From positions 248,001-312,000 of the forward strand of contig NZ_RJRZ01000001.1 in NCBI RefSeq assembly GCF_003993775.1: 64,000 nt of DNA, in the 5' to 3' direction. The notes beneath the pieces are model-generated. The model was not told the origin of the DNA and made no database searches. It saw only the letters and a program-made list of their open reading frames with translations. This stretch comes from Frigidibacter oleivorans. GTDB taxonomy: Bacteria > Pseudomonadota > Alphaproteobacteria > Rhodobacterales > Rhodobacteraceae. Every line of letters begins with the position of its first letter. Position 1 is the stretch's first letter. Both the position numbers and the translations under genes were made by a program. Shown here piece after piece: positions 47,250 through 57,392 of this stretch.

Positions 47250-48571
47250 ACCGCCTGGGGCTGGGCGGACGGCTGATCCTGCTGCTGGCGGTGGCGATGT
47301 TCGCGATGCAGGCGCTGGCGCTGTCGGCCTATCTGGCCGACCGGCGCGAGGCGGTGCCGGACCGGCGCCTGATGCCCTTCCCGGATCAGCTGGAGGCGAC
47401 GGTGATGCTGTTCGACGGCGCCTCGCCCGAGGAGCGGCAGCTGCTGTTGCGGGCGCTCGGCGACAGTCAGGTGCGGGCCGAACTGAGCGCCACGCCGCCG
47501 GATGCCGAACCCGGACCGCAGGACATGGACCTGCCGGGCTTCCGCCAGCGCCTGCAGGAGGTGTCGGCGGTGCTGGGAAACCGCGAGCTGCGGGTTGATG
47601 TGCCCGCGCCCGAGGGACGCCTGCCGCGCCTGCGCGCGCTGCTGAACCCGGAACGGATCCGCATCGCCGTCGCGCTGTCGGACGGGACATGGCTGGTGAT
47701 CCAGCGGCAGCGGACGCTGGGCCTGACCTTGGGGGGATTGCCGCTGGGAATGCTGTCGGCCGCGCTTGCCGCGGGCATCGCCGCCTTCGCGCTGATCGCG
47801 GTCTGGGTCGAGACGCGCCCCCTGCGCCGGCTGGGACAGGCGGCCAGACGGTTCGGCCACAGCCTGACGCCCGAACCGCTGCGAGAGGCCGGCGCCCCCG
47901 ATATCCGCCGGCTGATCGCCACCTTCAACGAGATGCAGGACCGCATCGCCCGGGCCGACCGCAGCCGCACCGACATGATCGCCGCGCTGTCGCATGACAT
48001 GCGCACGCCGCTTGCCCGCCTGACCCTGCGGCTGCGCAAGCTGGACCCGGCCCTGCGCGATGCCGCGAGCCGGGACATCGACGACATCGCGCGCGTCGCG
48101 GACGAGGCCTTTCGCTTTGCCGCCGCCGACATCGCCACGCTCGACGGCGCGGTGGACCTGCGGGCGCTGGCGCGGGGGCTGGCCGAGGCCGCCGGGATCG
48201 CCGTCGAGGACCGGCAGCCCGGCCGCCCGCTGCGGATCGCGGGGAACGCGGCGCTGATCGGACGTGCGCTGTCGAACCTGATCGAGAATGCCCGCAGCTA
48301 TGCGACCGGCGCTGTGCTGCGGATCGAACCGGGCGGCGCGCGGCACCGGCTGATCATCGAGGATGACGGGCCGGGCATTCCGGCCGAAGACCGCGCCCGG
48401 ATGCTGGAGCCGTTCCAGCGCGGCGAGGCATCGCGGAACCGCGCCTCCGGGGGCAGCGGGCTGGGGCTGGCGCTGGCCAACCGGATCGTCACGCGCCATG
48501 GCGGCCGGCTGCTGCTGGAGGAGGCGCCGGGCGGCGGGCTGGCGGCCATCGTGGACCTGCCCGCGGCCTGA
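47246..48571 (+). CDS. sensor histidine kinase
   Basis: A 441-residue membrane kinase. Helices near residues 9-30 and 165-187 bracket a periplasmic sensor domain; HAMP follows at about 188-240. The H-box is ALSHDMRTPLARL with H250, the N-box LSNLIENARS (N348), G1 is DDGPGIP (373-379) and G2 GGSGLGLAL (402-410). It phosphorylates the regulator encoded just upstream. The sensor domain has no recognisable motif. EnvZ-like architecture is clear, but the stimulus cannot be told. Confidence 0.95.
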   Translation: MNRLGLGGRLILLLAVAMFAMQALALSAYLADRREAVPDRRLMPFPDQLEATVMLFDGASPEERQLLLRALGDSQVRAELSATPPDAEPGPQDMDLPGFRQRLQEVSAVLGNRELRVDVPAPEGRLPRLRALLNPERIRIAVALSDGTWLVIQRQRTLGLTLGGLPLGMLSAALAAGIAAFALIAVWVETRPLRRLGQAARRFGHSLTPEPLREAGAPDIRRLIATFNEMQDRIARADRSRTDMIAALSHDMRTPLARLTLRLRKLDPALRDAASRDIDDIARVADEAFRFAAADIATLDGAVDLRALARGLAEAAGIAVEDRQPGRPLRIAGNAALIGRALSNLIENARSYATGAVLRIEPGGARHRLIIEDDGPGIPAEDRARMLEPFQRGEASRNRASGGSGLGLALANRIVTRHGGRLLLEEAPGGGLAAIVDLPAA

Positions 48572-48665
48572 CCGCTTGCGCGGCGGGACGGGCGGCCTAT
48601 TCTGCCCGCCCCGGCAGTCCGCCCGGCATCCTGCAAGCACCCCGTCCGCGAAAGGCCCCCGTCCC

Positions 48666-49862
48666 GTGACCGACCTGCTGCCCAATCCGCTCGCGCGGCG
48701 GCTGTTCCTCGACCGGCACGCACTGGCCGAGGCTCCCTCCGGCCCGGCGAAGGGGGCCGATCTGCTGGCGCTGATCCACCGGCTGGGCTTCGTGCAGATC
48801 GACAGCGTGAACACGGTGGAACGGGCGCATCACATGATCCTGTGGTCACGCCGCCCGGCCTACCGCCCCGCCGCGCTGCGGGGGTTGCTGGAACGGGACC
48901 GGGCGCTGTTCGAGCACTGGACCCATGACGCCGCGGCGATCCCGGTGGACTTCCTGCCCTTCTGGCAGATGCGGTTCCGTCGCAGCGAGGCGCGCATCCG
49001 GGCCCGCTGGCGCGAGTGGCAGGGGGCGGAGTTCGAGGGGCAGCTCGACGCGGTGCTGGACCGCATCCGCGATGGCGGGCCGGTCGCCGGGGGCGACCTG
49101 TCCGACGACACCCCGCGCGAGGCGGGCTGGTGGAACTGGCATCCGTCGAAGACGGCGCTGGAATTCCTGTGGCATACCGGGCGGCTGGCGGTGACGCGCC
49201 GCGACGGGTTCACCAAGGTCTACGATCTGGCGGAACGGGTCTATCCCGCGACCGATCCGCCGGAGGATACGGCGGTGATCGACTGGGCCTGCGGCGCGGC
49301 GCTGGACAGGCTGGGCTTTGCCACCTCGGGCGAGATCGCGGCCTTCTGGGCCAAGGTCACGCCCGAAGAGGCGAAGGACTGGTGCCATGACGCGCTGGCG
49401 CGGGGCGAGATCGAACCGATCCGGGTCGAGGGCGCGGATGGCAGCCCGCGCCGCGCGTTTGCCCGGCCCGGCTGGCGCGCCGCGGCCGAGGCCGCGCCCG
49501 AACCGCCGGGCCGGGTGCGGATCCTGTCGCCCTTCGATCCCGCGCTGCGCGACCGGGCGCGGGCCGAACGGCTGTTCGGCTTTCACTACCGCATCGAGAT
49601 CTTCGTGCCCGAGGCGAAGCGGCGATGGGGCTATTACGTCTTTCCGGTGATGGAGGGGGACCGGCTGATCGGCCGCGTCGATGCCCGCGCCCGCCGCGCC
49701 GAGGGCTGCCTGCGCGTCGCGGCCTTCTGGCCCGAGCCCGGGGTGCGGATGGGCGCGGGCCGGTCGCAGCGGCTGGAGGCGGAACTGGACCGGCTGGCCC
49801 GGTTCGCGGGCTGCGAGCGGGTGGAGTTCGACGCGGGCTGGCTGCGGGACGGGCCGGGCTAG
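48666..49862 (+). CDS. YcaQ-like winged-helix protein, putative crosslink-repair glycosylase
   Basis: A 398-residue protein of the YcaQ/AlkX family, built of winged-helix units. Early segments are LALIHRLGFVQIDSVNTVERAHHMILWSR and FEHWTHDAAAIP; YcaQ enzymes use such a region to unhook DNA interstrand crosslinks. The C-terminal part has RVRILSPFDP and FHYRIEIFVPEAKRRWGYYVFP. The start is GTG at 48666. It is probably a single-gene unit, and ends 1 nt before the convergent photolyase gene. The repair function is inferred from the family. Confidence 0.85.
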   Translation: MTDLLPNPLARRLFLDRHALAEAPSGPAKGADLLALIHRLGFVQIDSVNTVERAHHMILWSRRPAYRPAALRGLLERDRALFEHWTHDAAAIPVDFLPFWQMRFRRSEARIRARWREWQGAEFEGQLDAVLDRIRDGGPVAGGDLSDDTPREAGWWNWHPSKTALEFLWHTGRLAVTRRDGFTKVYDLAERVYPATDPPEDTAVIDWACGAALDRLGFATSGEIAAFWAKVTPEEAKDWCHDALARGEIEPIRVEGADGSPRRAFARPGWRAAAEAAPEPPGRVRILSPFDPALRDRARAERLFGFHYRIEIFVPEAKRRWGYYVFPVMEGDRLIGRVDARARRAEGCLRVAAFWPEPGVRMGAGRSQRLEAELDRLARFAGCERVEFDAGWLRDGPG

Positions 49863-49863
49863 G

Positions 49864-51405
49864 TCACACCGGCTCGCCCGCGTCCAGCCGCGCAAGGAAC
49901 GCGCCTGCCTCGGCCAGCACCGTCGTGCGATGGCCGGCCTCCATCCTGTCCCAGTTGCGGTAGATCTGGGCCATGCGCGGATTGGCGGCGAAGCGGTCGC
50001 GGTGCCGGTCGAGGAAGGCCCAGTAGAGCAGGTTGAACGGGCAGGCGCGCGGGCCGCTGCGATCCTTCACCCGATAGTGGCAGGCGCCGCAATAGTCGGA
50101 CATCCGGTCGATATAGGCGCCGGAACTGACATAGGGTTTCGACCCGACCACGCCGCCATCGGCGAACTGGCTCATGCCCACGGTGTTCGGCGCCTCGACC
50201 CATTCATAGGCGTCATCATAGACCTCCAGATACCATTCATGCACCTGATGCGGGTCCACCCCGGCCAGCAGCGCGAAGTTGCCCGTCACCATCAGCCGCT
50301 GGATGTGATGGGCGTGGGCGGTCTGCTGCGTCTGGCGCACCGCATGGGCCAGGCAGTTCATCCGCGTGGGCGCCCCCCAGTAAAGCGGCGGCAGCGCCCG
50401 GTCATGGCGCAGCACGTTGCGGCGGGGATAGTCCGGGCCTTCGAGGAAATAGACCCCGCGCACGAATTCGCGCCAGCCGAGGATCTGCCGGATGAAGCCC
50501 TCCGCCGACTGGATCGGCACCCTGCCCGCGTCGAAGGCCGCCTGCGCCGCGTCGCAGACCTCGCGCGCCGACAGCAGCCCCGCGTTGATGTAGGGCGACA
50601 GCAGCGAATGGTTCAGCACCCCGTCATCCGACAGCATCGCGTCCTGGTAGGGGCCGAATTCCGGCAGGGCATGGTCGATGAAATGCCGCAACAGACGCAG
50701 CGCCCCCGCCCGGTCCGTCGCATGGGTGAAGGGCCGCAGGTCGCCGAAATGGTCGCCGAAGCGCGCCTCGACCAGATCCAGCACCTCTTCGGTCAGCGCG
50801 TCGGCGTCGAAGCGCGGCGGCGCCTGGCGGAACAGGTCGGGCGCCGCGGGCTTGCGGTTCTCGCTGTCATAGTTCCAGCGCCCGCCCACCGGCTCGCGCC
50901 CCGCCATCAGATAGCCGGTCCGGCGCCGCATCTCGCGATAGAACCACTCCATCCGCAGCGCCTTGCGCCCCTCGGCCCATCGGGCGAACTCCGCGCCGGA
51001 ACAGAAGAAGCGGTCGTCGGGCAGGATCGTGACCTCGAGCGGCAGGGCCTGCAGCGCCTGGATCAGCCGCCATTCCCCCGGTTCGGTCGCCAGCACCGTC
51101 TGCGCGCCCTCGGCCCCGGCATGGCGCAGCAACTCGCCGGGGATCGACTGGGCATTGTCCGGATCGTCGAGCCTTGCATAGGCGACGCGCCAGCCCGCCC
51201 TGCGCAGCGCCTCGGCATGGCGGCGCATCGCGGCGAAGAGGAAGGCGATCTTCTTCGGATGGTGCCGGACATAGGTGGCTTCGGTCATCACCTCGGCCAT
51301 CACCACCAGATCGCGGGCGGGGTCGCCGGCCTTCAGCGCGGCGATGTCGGGCGTCAGCTGGTCGCCGAGGACGAGGATCAGCCGCGGTGCGGCGGGTTCA
51401 GGCAT
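49864..51405 (-). CDS. iron-sulfur bacterial cryptochrome/photolyase (CryB/PhrB type)
   Basis: A 513-residue FeS-BCP photolyase with FAD and a [4Fe-4S] cluster. Four cysteines at C351, C439, C442 and C455 have the same spacing as the cluster ligands of R. sphaeroides CryB and Agrobacterium PhrB. The N-terminal antenna fold starts LILVLGDQLT, and the flavin region has ILGWREFVRGVYF and MVTGNFALLAGVDPHQVHEW. PhrB repairs (6-4) photoproducts, and CryB also affects pigment gene expression. It overlaps the upstream SDR gene by 8 nt. Confidence 0.94.
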   Translation of the reverse strand: MPEPAAPRLILVLGDQLTPDIAALKAGDPARDLVVMAEVMTEATYVRHHPKKIAFLFAAMRRHAEALRRAGWRVAYARLDDPDNAQSIPGELLRHAGAEGAQTVLATEPGEWRLIQALQALPLEVTILPDDRFFCSGAEFARWAEGRKALRMEWFYREMRRRTGYLMAGREPVGGRWNYDSENRKPAAPDLFRQAPPRFDADALTEEVLDLVEARFGDHFGDLRPFTHATDRAGALRLLRHFIDHALPEFGPYQDAMLSDDGVLNHSLLSPYINAGLLSAREVCDAAQAAFDAGRVPIQSAEGFIRQILGWREFVRGVYFLEGPDYPRRNVLRHDRALPPLYWGAPTRMNCLAHAVRQTQQTAHAHHIQRLMVTGNFALLAGVDPHQVHEWYLEVYDDAYEWVEAPNTVGMSQFADGGVVGSKPYVSSGAYIDRMSDYCGACHYRVKDRSGPRACPFNLLYWAFLDRHRDRFAANPRMAQIYRNWDRMEAGHRTTVLAEAGAFLARLDAGEPV

Positions 51406-52132
51406 GGATCATCTTGCGGGTCATGCCGCCGTCCACGACGATCACCTGCCCGGTGACGAAGCCCGCATCCGCCAGATAGAGGACCGCATCGACGATGTCG
51501 TCGGGACGGCCCACCCGCCCGGCCGGATGCTGGGCGTGGTCCTGTTCCGACAGGTCGGCAGGCGACGGATCGCCCTTCTGCCACGCCGTCGTCTCGATCC
51601 AGCCCGGGGCCACGGCATTCGCCCGCACCGCGGGGCCCAGCCCGACCGCCAGCGCATGGGTCAGCGCCACCAGCCCGCCCTTCGCCGCGGCATAGCCATA
51701 GGTGTCGGGTTCCGACATGAAGGCGCGGGTCGAGGCGATGTTGACCACCGCCCCCTGCCCCGCCCGCAGCGCCGGCAGACAGTCGCGCACCATCAGGAAG
51801 GCCCCGGTCAGGTGCGGGCCGATCCAGCCGTTCCAGGCGTCGAGCGTCATCTCCTCCAGCGGGCCCGAGACCGGGTCCGCCGGGCCGCCATTGTTCACCA
51901 GCAGGTCGAGCCGGTCGAAGCCCGCCGCGGCCACCGCCGCGCGGATCGCGGGTTCGGACCCCAGGTCGCAGCGGATGGGCCGGACGCCGGGCCAGCCGTC
52001 CAGTTCCGCCAGCGCCGCCGCGTCGATGTCCAGCGCCGCGACCTGCCAGCCTGCCTCCGACAGCCGCCGGACCAAGGCGCGACCGATGCCTTGCGCCCCG
52101 CCGGTGACGATGGCGGTCCTGTTCGCTGTCAT
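51398..52132 (-). CDS. SDR family oxidoreductase
   Basis: A 244-residue classical SDR. The nucleotide motif is TGGAQGIG (10-17), NNGG is at 80-83, the catalytic Ser is S134 and Tyr/Lys are Y147/K151 in YGYAAAK; VDGG is near the end. It overlaps the photolyase gene by 8 nt and follows the C-signal-like SDR by 22 nt. The substrate is unknown; a pterin reductase serving photolyase-type cofactors is a speculative possibility raised only by the gene coupling. Confidence 0.9.
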   Translation of the reverse strand: MTANRTAIVTGGAQGIGRALVRRLSEAGWQVAALDIDAAALAELDGWPGVRPIRCDLGSEPAIRAAVAAAGFDRLDLLVNNGGPADPVSGPLEEMTLDAWNGWIGPHLTGAFLMVRDCLPALRAGQGAVVNIASTRAFMSEPDTYGYAAAKGGLVALTHALAVGLGPAVRANAVAPGWIETTAWQKGDPSPADLSEQDHAQHPAGRVGRPDDIVDAVLYLADAGFVTGQVIVVDGGMTRKMIHA

Positions 52133-52154
52133 GCAGCCTCCTGCCGTGCCGGCC

Positions 52155-52796
52155 CTACCAGGGGATGGTCGCCCCGCTGTAATCCACGAAGCCGCCGCTT
52201 TGTTCGGGACCGAGCGCGTCCATCACCGCCACCAGTCGTGCCGCCGCCAGCGCCGGCGACACCTTGGGCTGGGCATAGCCGGCGGTGAAGGCAGTCTCGA
52301 CGGTGCCGGGATGGAGCCCCGCGATCACGGCCTGCGGATGGGTCCGGCCGACCTCGATCGCCGCGGAGCGCAGCAGCTGGTTCAGCGCGGCCTTGGCGGC
52401 GCGGTAGGAATACCAGCCACCCAGCGAGTTGTCGCCGATCGACCCCACCCGCGCCGACAGGGCCGCGAAGACCGCGCGCCGGTCGCGGTGCAGCAGCCTC
52501 AGCCCGTGCTTCAGCACCAGAAGCGGCCCGGCGGCGTTGACCGCGACCTGCCGGGCAAGCTCCGCCGCCTCGAAGCCGCGCAGCGATTTTTCCGGCGTGC
52601 CCAGTTGGCCGGTCGCCACCACGATCAGGTCGAAAGGCGCGTCGAGCCTGGCGAGCGCGTCGGCGATGCTCGCCTCGTCGGTCACGTCGATCCCGTCCGC
52701 GCTGCGGGACAGGCCCAGCGTCTCGCCCCGCAGGGCAAGCTCTGCCGCCAGCGCCGCCCCGATCCCGCCCGACGCCCCGATGACCAGACTTCGCAT
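52155..52796 (-). CDS. SDR family protein, C-signal (CsgA)-like
   Basis: A short 213-residue SDR with VIGASGGIGAAL at the very start and the Y131-x3-K135 pair (YSYRAAK), preceded by FAALSARVGS (S114). The HPGTVETAFT segment is typical of the C-signal-like SDR group. It opens the minus-strand SDR-SDR-photolyase unit and is divergent from the leuA leader, sharing a 129-nt promoter region. Substrate unknown. Confidence 0.88.
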   Translation of the reverse strand: MRSLVIGASGGIGAALAAELALRGETLGLSRSADGIDVTDEASIADALARLDAPFDLIVVATGQLGTPEKSLRGFEAAELARQVAVNAAGPLLVLKHGLRLLHRDRRAVFAALSARVGSIGDNSLGGWYSYRAAKAALNQLLRSAAIEVGRTHPQAVIAGLHPGTVETAFTAGYAQPKVSPALAAARLVAVMDALGPEQSGGFVDYSGATIPW

Positions 52797-52889
52797 ACTG
52801 TCCTCCTGTAACTCGATACGGCAGGCGCGGCTTCGCGGATCAAACGCGCGGGCCCGGCCAAGGTTCGGCTGACGCTGCGGAATTTCCCT

Positions 52890-52918
52890 TTGCAATCGAC
52901 CCGGGGCGCCTGTAGGTT
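52890..52918 (+). promoter_or_regulatory. predicted leuA promoter
   Basis: TTGCAA (52890-52895) and TAGGTT (52913-52918) are 17 nt apart. The expected start, about 7 nt after the -10, falls at or next to the leader-peptide ATG at 52926, which would make the leader peptide nearly leaderless. Confidence 0.45.
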
Positions 52919-52925
52919 CAGCACC

Positions 52926-53012
52926 ATGACACGGGCACCGCATATCCTTTGCGCATCGGGCGAACCCCTCGCCCTGCTTCCCCGTGGTCTGCTTCTTCTT
53001 AGCCGCCTCTGA
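52926..53012 (+). CDS. leucine-rich leader peptide of leuA (attenuator)
   Basis: A 28-codon open frame beginning MTRAPHIL and ending RGLLLLSRL. Nine residues are leucine, with four consecutive Leu codons at 52989-53000 (CTG CTT CTT CTT), just before the stop. It lies 84 nt upstream of leuA on the same strand. This is the arrangement of a leu operon leader peptide, in which ribosome stalling at Leu codons when leucine is scarce changes RNA folding. No ribosome site is seen, consistent with a start near the transcript end. Confidence 0.75.
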   Translation: MTRAPHILCASGEPLALLPRGLLLLSRL

Positions 53013-53079
53013 GCGTGCCTTCCGGCGCGACCGCTCGGAGGTGACCAGCGCCGGACCAGACCCAGGCCCAGAAGCAGAC
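53011..53079 (+). promoter_or_regulatory. alternative RNA structures of the leuA leader
   Basis: GAGCG (53011-53015) can pair with CGCTC (53032-53036), whereas TCCGGCGC (53021-53028) can pair with GCGCCGGA (53048-53055, 8 bp); the two stems exclude each other. AGAAGCAGAC (53070-53079) is perfectly complementary to GTCTGCTTCT (52987-52996) in the Leu-codon run. A ribosome stalled there would break that 10-bp pairing. No T-run follows, so the output may be Rho-dependent or translational: the pairing site ends 6 nt before the leuA ribosome site. Confidence 0.55.
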
Positions 53080-53096
53080 AGACCCGGAGTGATCCG

Positions 53097-54692
53097 ATGA
53101 CCGATACCCCCATTCAATCGCCCGCCGCCGCCGACAAGGACCGCGTGCTGATCTTCGACACCACCCTGCGCGATGGCGAACAGTCGCCCGGCGCGACCAT
53201 GACCCATGCCGAGAAGCTGGAGATCGCCCAGCTGCTGGACGAGATGGGCGTGGACATCATCGAGGCCGGCTTTCCCATCGCCTCGGAAGGCGATTTCGCC
53301 GCCGTCAGCGAGATCGCGAAGAACGCCCGGCGGTCGGTGATCTGCGGCCTCGCCCGCGCGAACTACAAGGATATCGACCGCTGCTGGGAGGCGATCCGCC
53401 ACGCGCGCGCCCCGCGCATCCACACCTTCATCGGCACCTCGCCGCTGCACCGCGACATCACCAAGCTGACGCAGGACGAGATGGTGACGCGCATCCACGA
53501 CACCGTGACCCATGCGCGCAACCTCTGCGACAACGTGCAATGGTCGCCGATGGACGCGATCCGCACCGAACGCGACTATCTGTGCCGGGTGGTGGAAACC
53601 GCGATCAAGGCCGGCGCCACCACCATCAACATCCCCGACACCGTAGGTTACACCCTGCCCACCGAAAGCGGCGAGATCATCGCGATGCTGCTGGAACGGG
53701 TGCCGGGGGCCGACGAGGTGATCTTTGCCACCCATTGCCACAACGATCTGGGCATGGCCACGGCCAACAGCCTGGCCGCGGTGTCGGCAGGCGCGCGGCA
53801 GATCGAATGCACGATCAACGGCCTGGGCGAGCGCGCCGGCAACACCGCGCTGGAAGAGGTGGTGATGGCGCTGAAGGTCCGGCGCGACCTGATGCCCTAC
53901 CGCACCGGGATCGACACCACGAAGATCATGGGGCTCAGCCGCCGGGTGGCGCAGGTCTCGGGCTTTCCGGTGCAGTTCAACAAGGCCATCGTCGGCAAGA
54001 ACGCCTTCCTGCACGAAAGCGGCATCCATCAGGACGGGGTGCTGAAGAACGTCGAGACGTTCGAGATCATGCGTCCCGCCGATATCGGCCTGACCGAGAC
54101 CAATATCGCCATGGGCAAGCATTCGGGCCGCGCCGCGCTGCGGGCGAAGCTGCACGATCTGGGGTTCGAGTTGGCCGAGAACCAGCTGAACGACGTCTTC
54201 GTGCGGTTCAAGGCGCTGGCCGACCGCAAGAAGGAGATCTACGACGAGGATCTGGTGGCGCTGATGGCCGATCAGGCGGCCAATACCAGCACCGACTTCC
54301 TGCAGGTGAAATGGCTGCGGGTGATCTGCGGCACCGAAGGTCAGGCGGCGGAAATCCGGATGATGGTCGATGGCGTCGAGCAGTCGGCCGAAACCTCGGG
54401 CGACGGGCCGGTGGACGCGGCCTTCAAGGCCGTGCGCGCGATCTATCCGCACGAGGCGCGGCTGCAGCTGTATCAGGTGCATGCGGTGACCGAGGGGACG
54501 GATGCGCAGGCCACCGTCAGCGTGCGGATGGAGGAGGACGGGCGCATCGTCACCGGCTCCGCCTCGGATACCGACACCATCCTCGCCAGCGTCAAGGCCT
54601 ATGTCGGCGCGCTGAACCGGCTGCGGGTCCGGCGCGAGAAGACGGCGCCCGACGCGGATGTGAAGGGCGTCAGCTACCTCAGCGCCTCGTAA
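53097..54692 (+). CDS. leuA: 2-isopropylmalate synthase
   Basis: A 531-residue LeuA, condensing acetyl-CoA with 2-ketoisovalerate in the first committed step of leucine synthesis. The catalytic region begins FDTTLRDGEQSPGATM (R25, D26); metal ligands include H213 and H215 in THCHNDLG. GLGERAGNTALEEVV follows, and the C-terminal leucine-binding regulatory domain is present (about 400-520). CGGAG precedes the ATG. A leucine-rich leader upstream suggests attenuation besides feedback inhibition. Homocitrate synthase is related, but length and leader favour LeuA. Confidence 0.96.
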   Translation: MTDTPIQSPAAADKDRVLIFDTTLRDGEQSPGATMTHAEKLEIAQLLDEMGVDIIEAGFPIASEGDFAAVSEIAKNARRSVICGLARANYKDIDRCWEAIRHARAPRIHTFIGTSPLHRDITKLTQDEMVTRIHDTVTHARNLCDNVQWSPMDAIRTERDYLCRVVETAIKAGATTINIPDTVGYTLPTESGEIIAMLLERVPGADEVIFATHCHNDLGMATANSLAAVSAGARQIECTINGLGERAGNTALEEVVMALKVRRDLMPYRTGIDTTKIMGLSRRVAQVSGFPVQFNKAIVGKNAFLHESGIHQDGVLKNVETFEIMRPADIGLTETNIAMGKHSGRAALRAKLHDLGFELAENQLNDVFVRFKALADRKKEIYDEDLVALMADQAANTSTDFLQVKWLRVICGTEGQAAEIRMMVDGVEQSAETSGDGPVDAAFKAVRAIYPHEARLQLYQVHAVTEGTDAQATVSVRMEEDGRIVTGSASDTDTILASVKAYVGALNRLRVRREKTAPDADVKGVSYLSAS

Positions 54693-55880
<1,188 letters not shown>

Positions 55881-55944
55881 GGCCGGGCCGCGGGACAGTT
55901 CCGCCGGACCTGCCCGCCGGACCCGCCCCGCCGAAGGATCGACC

Positions 55945-56865
55945 GTGGCCAGCAACCGCAACACCGACATCGATTTTGCCGGGCCGGTGCGCCGCATCCT
56001 GATTGCGGTGCTGGTGCTGGTGCTGGCCGCAACCTTCCTTGTCTGGCGGATCGACAGCCCGCGCGTCGAACGGTTCCGCGCTGCGCTGATCGACCGGGTG
56101 GTGCCCAGCATGGACTGGGCGCTGCTGCCGGTCACCAAGACCGTCGAGATGGCGGAGGGCTTCCGCTCTTATGCGCGCATCTACGAACAGAATCAGGAGC
56201 TGCGGCGCGAACTGCAGCAGATGAAGGCCTGGAAAGAGGCGGCGGTGCAGCTGGAGCAGGAGAATGCCAAGCTGCTGGCGCAGAACCAGGTGCGGCTGGA
56301 CCCGCAACTGACCAGCGTCTCGGGCGTGGTGCTGGCCGACAGCGGCTCGCCGTTCCGGCAGTCGGTGCTGCTGAACGTGGGGGCGCGGGACGGGATCGTG
56401 GACGGCTGGGCGACAATGGACGGGCTGGGGCTGGTCGGCCGCATCTCGGGCGTGGGCGAGACGACAAGCCGGGTGCTGCTGCTGACCGATTCCACCAGCC
56501 GGATTCCGGTGACGATCCAGCCCACGGGGCAAAAGGCGATCCTCGCCGGCGACAACACCGCCGCGCCGCCGCTGGAATTCATCGAGAACCCCGAACAGGT
56601 GCGGCCCGGCGACCGCGTCGTCAGTTCCGGCGATGGCGGCGTCTTCCCCGCCGGCATGCTGGTCGGGCAGGTGGCGCAGGGAACCGACCGGCGGCTGCGG
56701 GTGCGGATGGCGGCGGATTATGAACGGCTCGATTTCCTGCGGGTGCTGCGCAGTCACCCGGCGGAACGGATCACCGAAACCGGGGCGCTGATCCCGCCCG
56801 AGTCGCCGCCCGTCCTGCCCGCCGATGCGCAGGCGCAGGCCTCTGCCGGGACGCCCGCGCCATGA
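55945..56865 (+). CDS. mreC: rod shape-determining protein MreC
   Basis: A 306-residue bitopic membrane protein. A single helix lies at about 17-35 (RRILIAVLVLVLAATFLVW); a coiled coil follows at about 72-112 (QNQELRRELQQMK, LEQENAKLLAQ), then the periplasmic beta-barrel domain with GARDGIVDGWATMDGLGLVGRI. It links MreB inside to PBP2 outside and activates PBP2. The start is GTG at 55945 with GAAGGA upstream. The stop overlaps the mreD ATG by 4 nt. Confidence 0.95.
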   Translation: MASNRNTDIDFAGPVRRILIAVLVLVLAATFLVWRIDSPRVERFRAALIDRVVPSMDWALLPVTKTVEMAEGFRSYARIYEQNQELRRELQQMKAWKEAAVQLEQENAKLLAQNQVRLDPQLTSVSGVVLADSGSPFRQSVLLNVGARDGIVDGWATMDGLGLVGRISGVGETTSRVLLLTDSTSRIPVTIQPTGQKAILAGDNTAAPPLEFIENPEQVRPGDRVVSSGDGGVFPAGMLVGQVAQGTDRRLRVRMAADYERLDFLRVLRSHPAERITETGALIPPESPPVLPADAQAQASAGTPAP

Positions 56866-57392
56866 TCGACCCGGTCACCGCGCATCGCTGGTCGTTCCGC
56901 GCGCTCTATCTGGGGGTGGCGGCGCTGTTGCTGTTCCTGCGGCTTCTGCCGCTGTCGACGGCGCCGGGGGGCATCCCCGGCCCCGACCTGCTGCTGTGCC
57001 TGACCTTCGCCTGGGTGCTGCGCCGGCCCGATTGCGTGCCGCCGCTGGCACTTGCGGCGGTGTTCCTGCTGGAAGACCTGCTGACGATGCGCCCGCCGGG
57101 CCTGTGGACGCTGCTGGTGCTGCTGGCCGCGGAATTCCTGCGCGACCGGCGGCCGATGATGCGCAGCCTGCCCTTCCTGGCCGAATGGTCCTTCGTCGCG
57201 GCGGTGACGGCGGCGGTGGTTCTGGGCAACCGGGTGCTGCTGGCGATCACGATGGTGCCGCAGCCGGGGTTGGGCTTGACGCTGCTGCAGCTTGTGATGA
57301 CCCTTGTCGCCTATCCGCTGGTGGTGGCGGGGTCGCGCTATCTGTTCGGCGTCCAGCCCGCCGAACTCGACGGAGCCGGGGGCCGCACATGA
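56862..57392 (+). CDS. mreD: rod shape-determining protein MreD
   Basis: A 176-residue membrane protein with about five helices and little soluble sequence. It is recognised chiefly from its position between mreC and mrdA, with 4-nt overlaps on both sides, and by segments such as ALYLGVAALLLFLRLLPL and DLLLCLTFAWVLRRPD. It is part of the elongasome with MreC, PBP2 and RodA. Confidence 0.92.
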   Translation: MIDPVTAHRWSFRALYLGVAALLLFLRLLPLSTAPGGIPGPDLLLCLTFAWVLRRPDCVPPLALAAVFLLEDLLTMRPPGLWTLLVLLAAEFLRDRRPMMRSLPFLAEWSFVAAVTAAVVLGNRVLLAITMVPQPGLGLTLLQLVMTLVAYPLVVAGSRYLFGVQPAELDGAGGRT

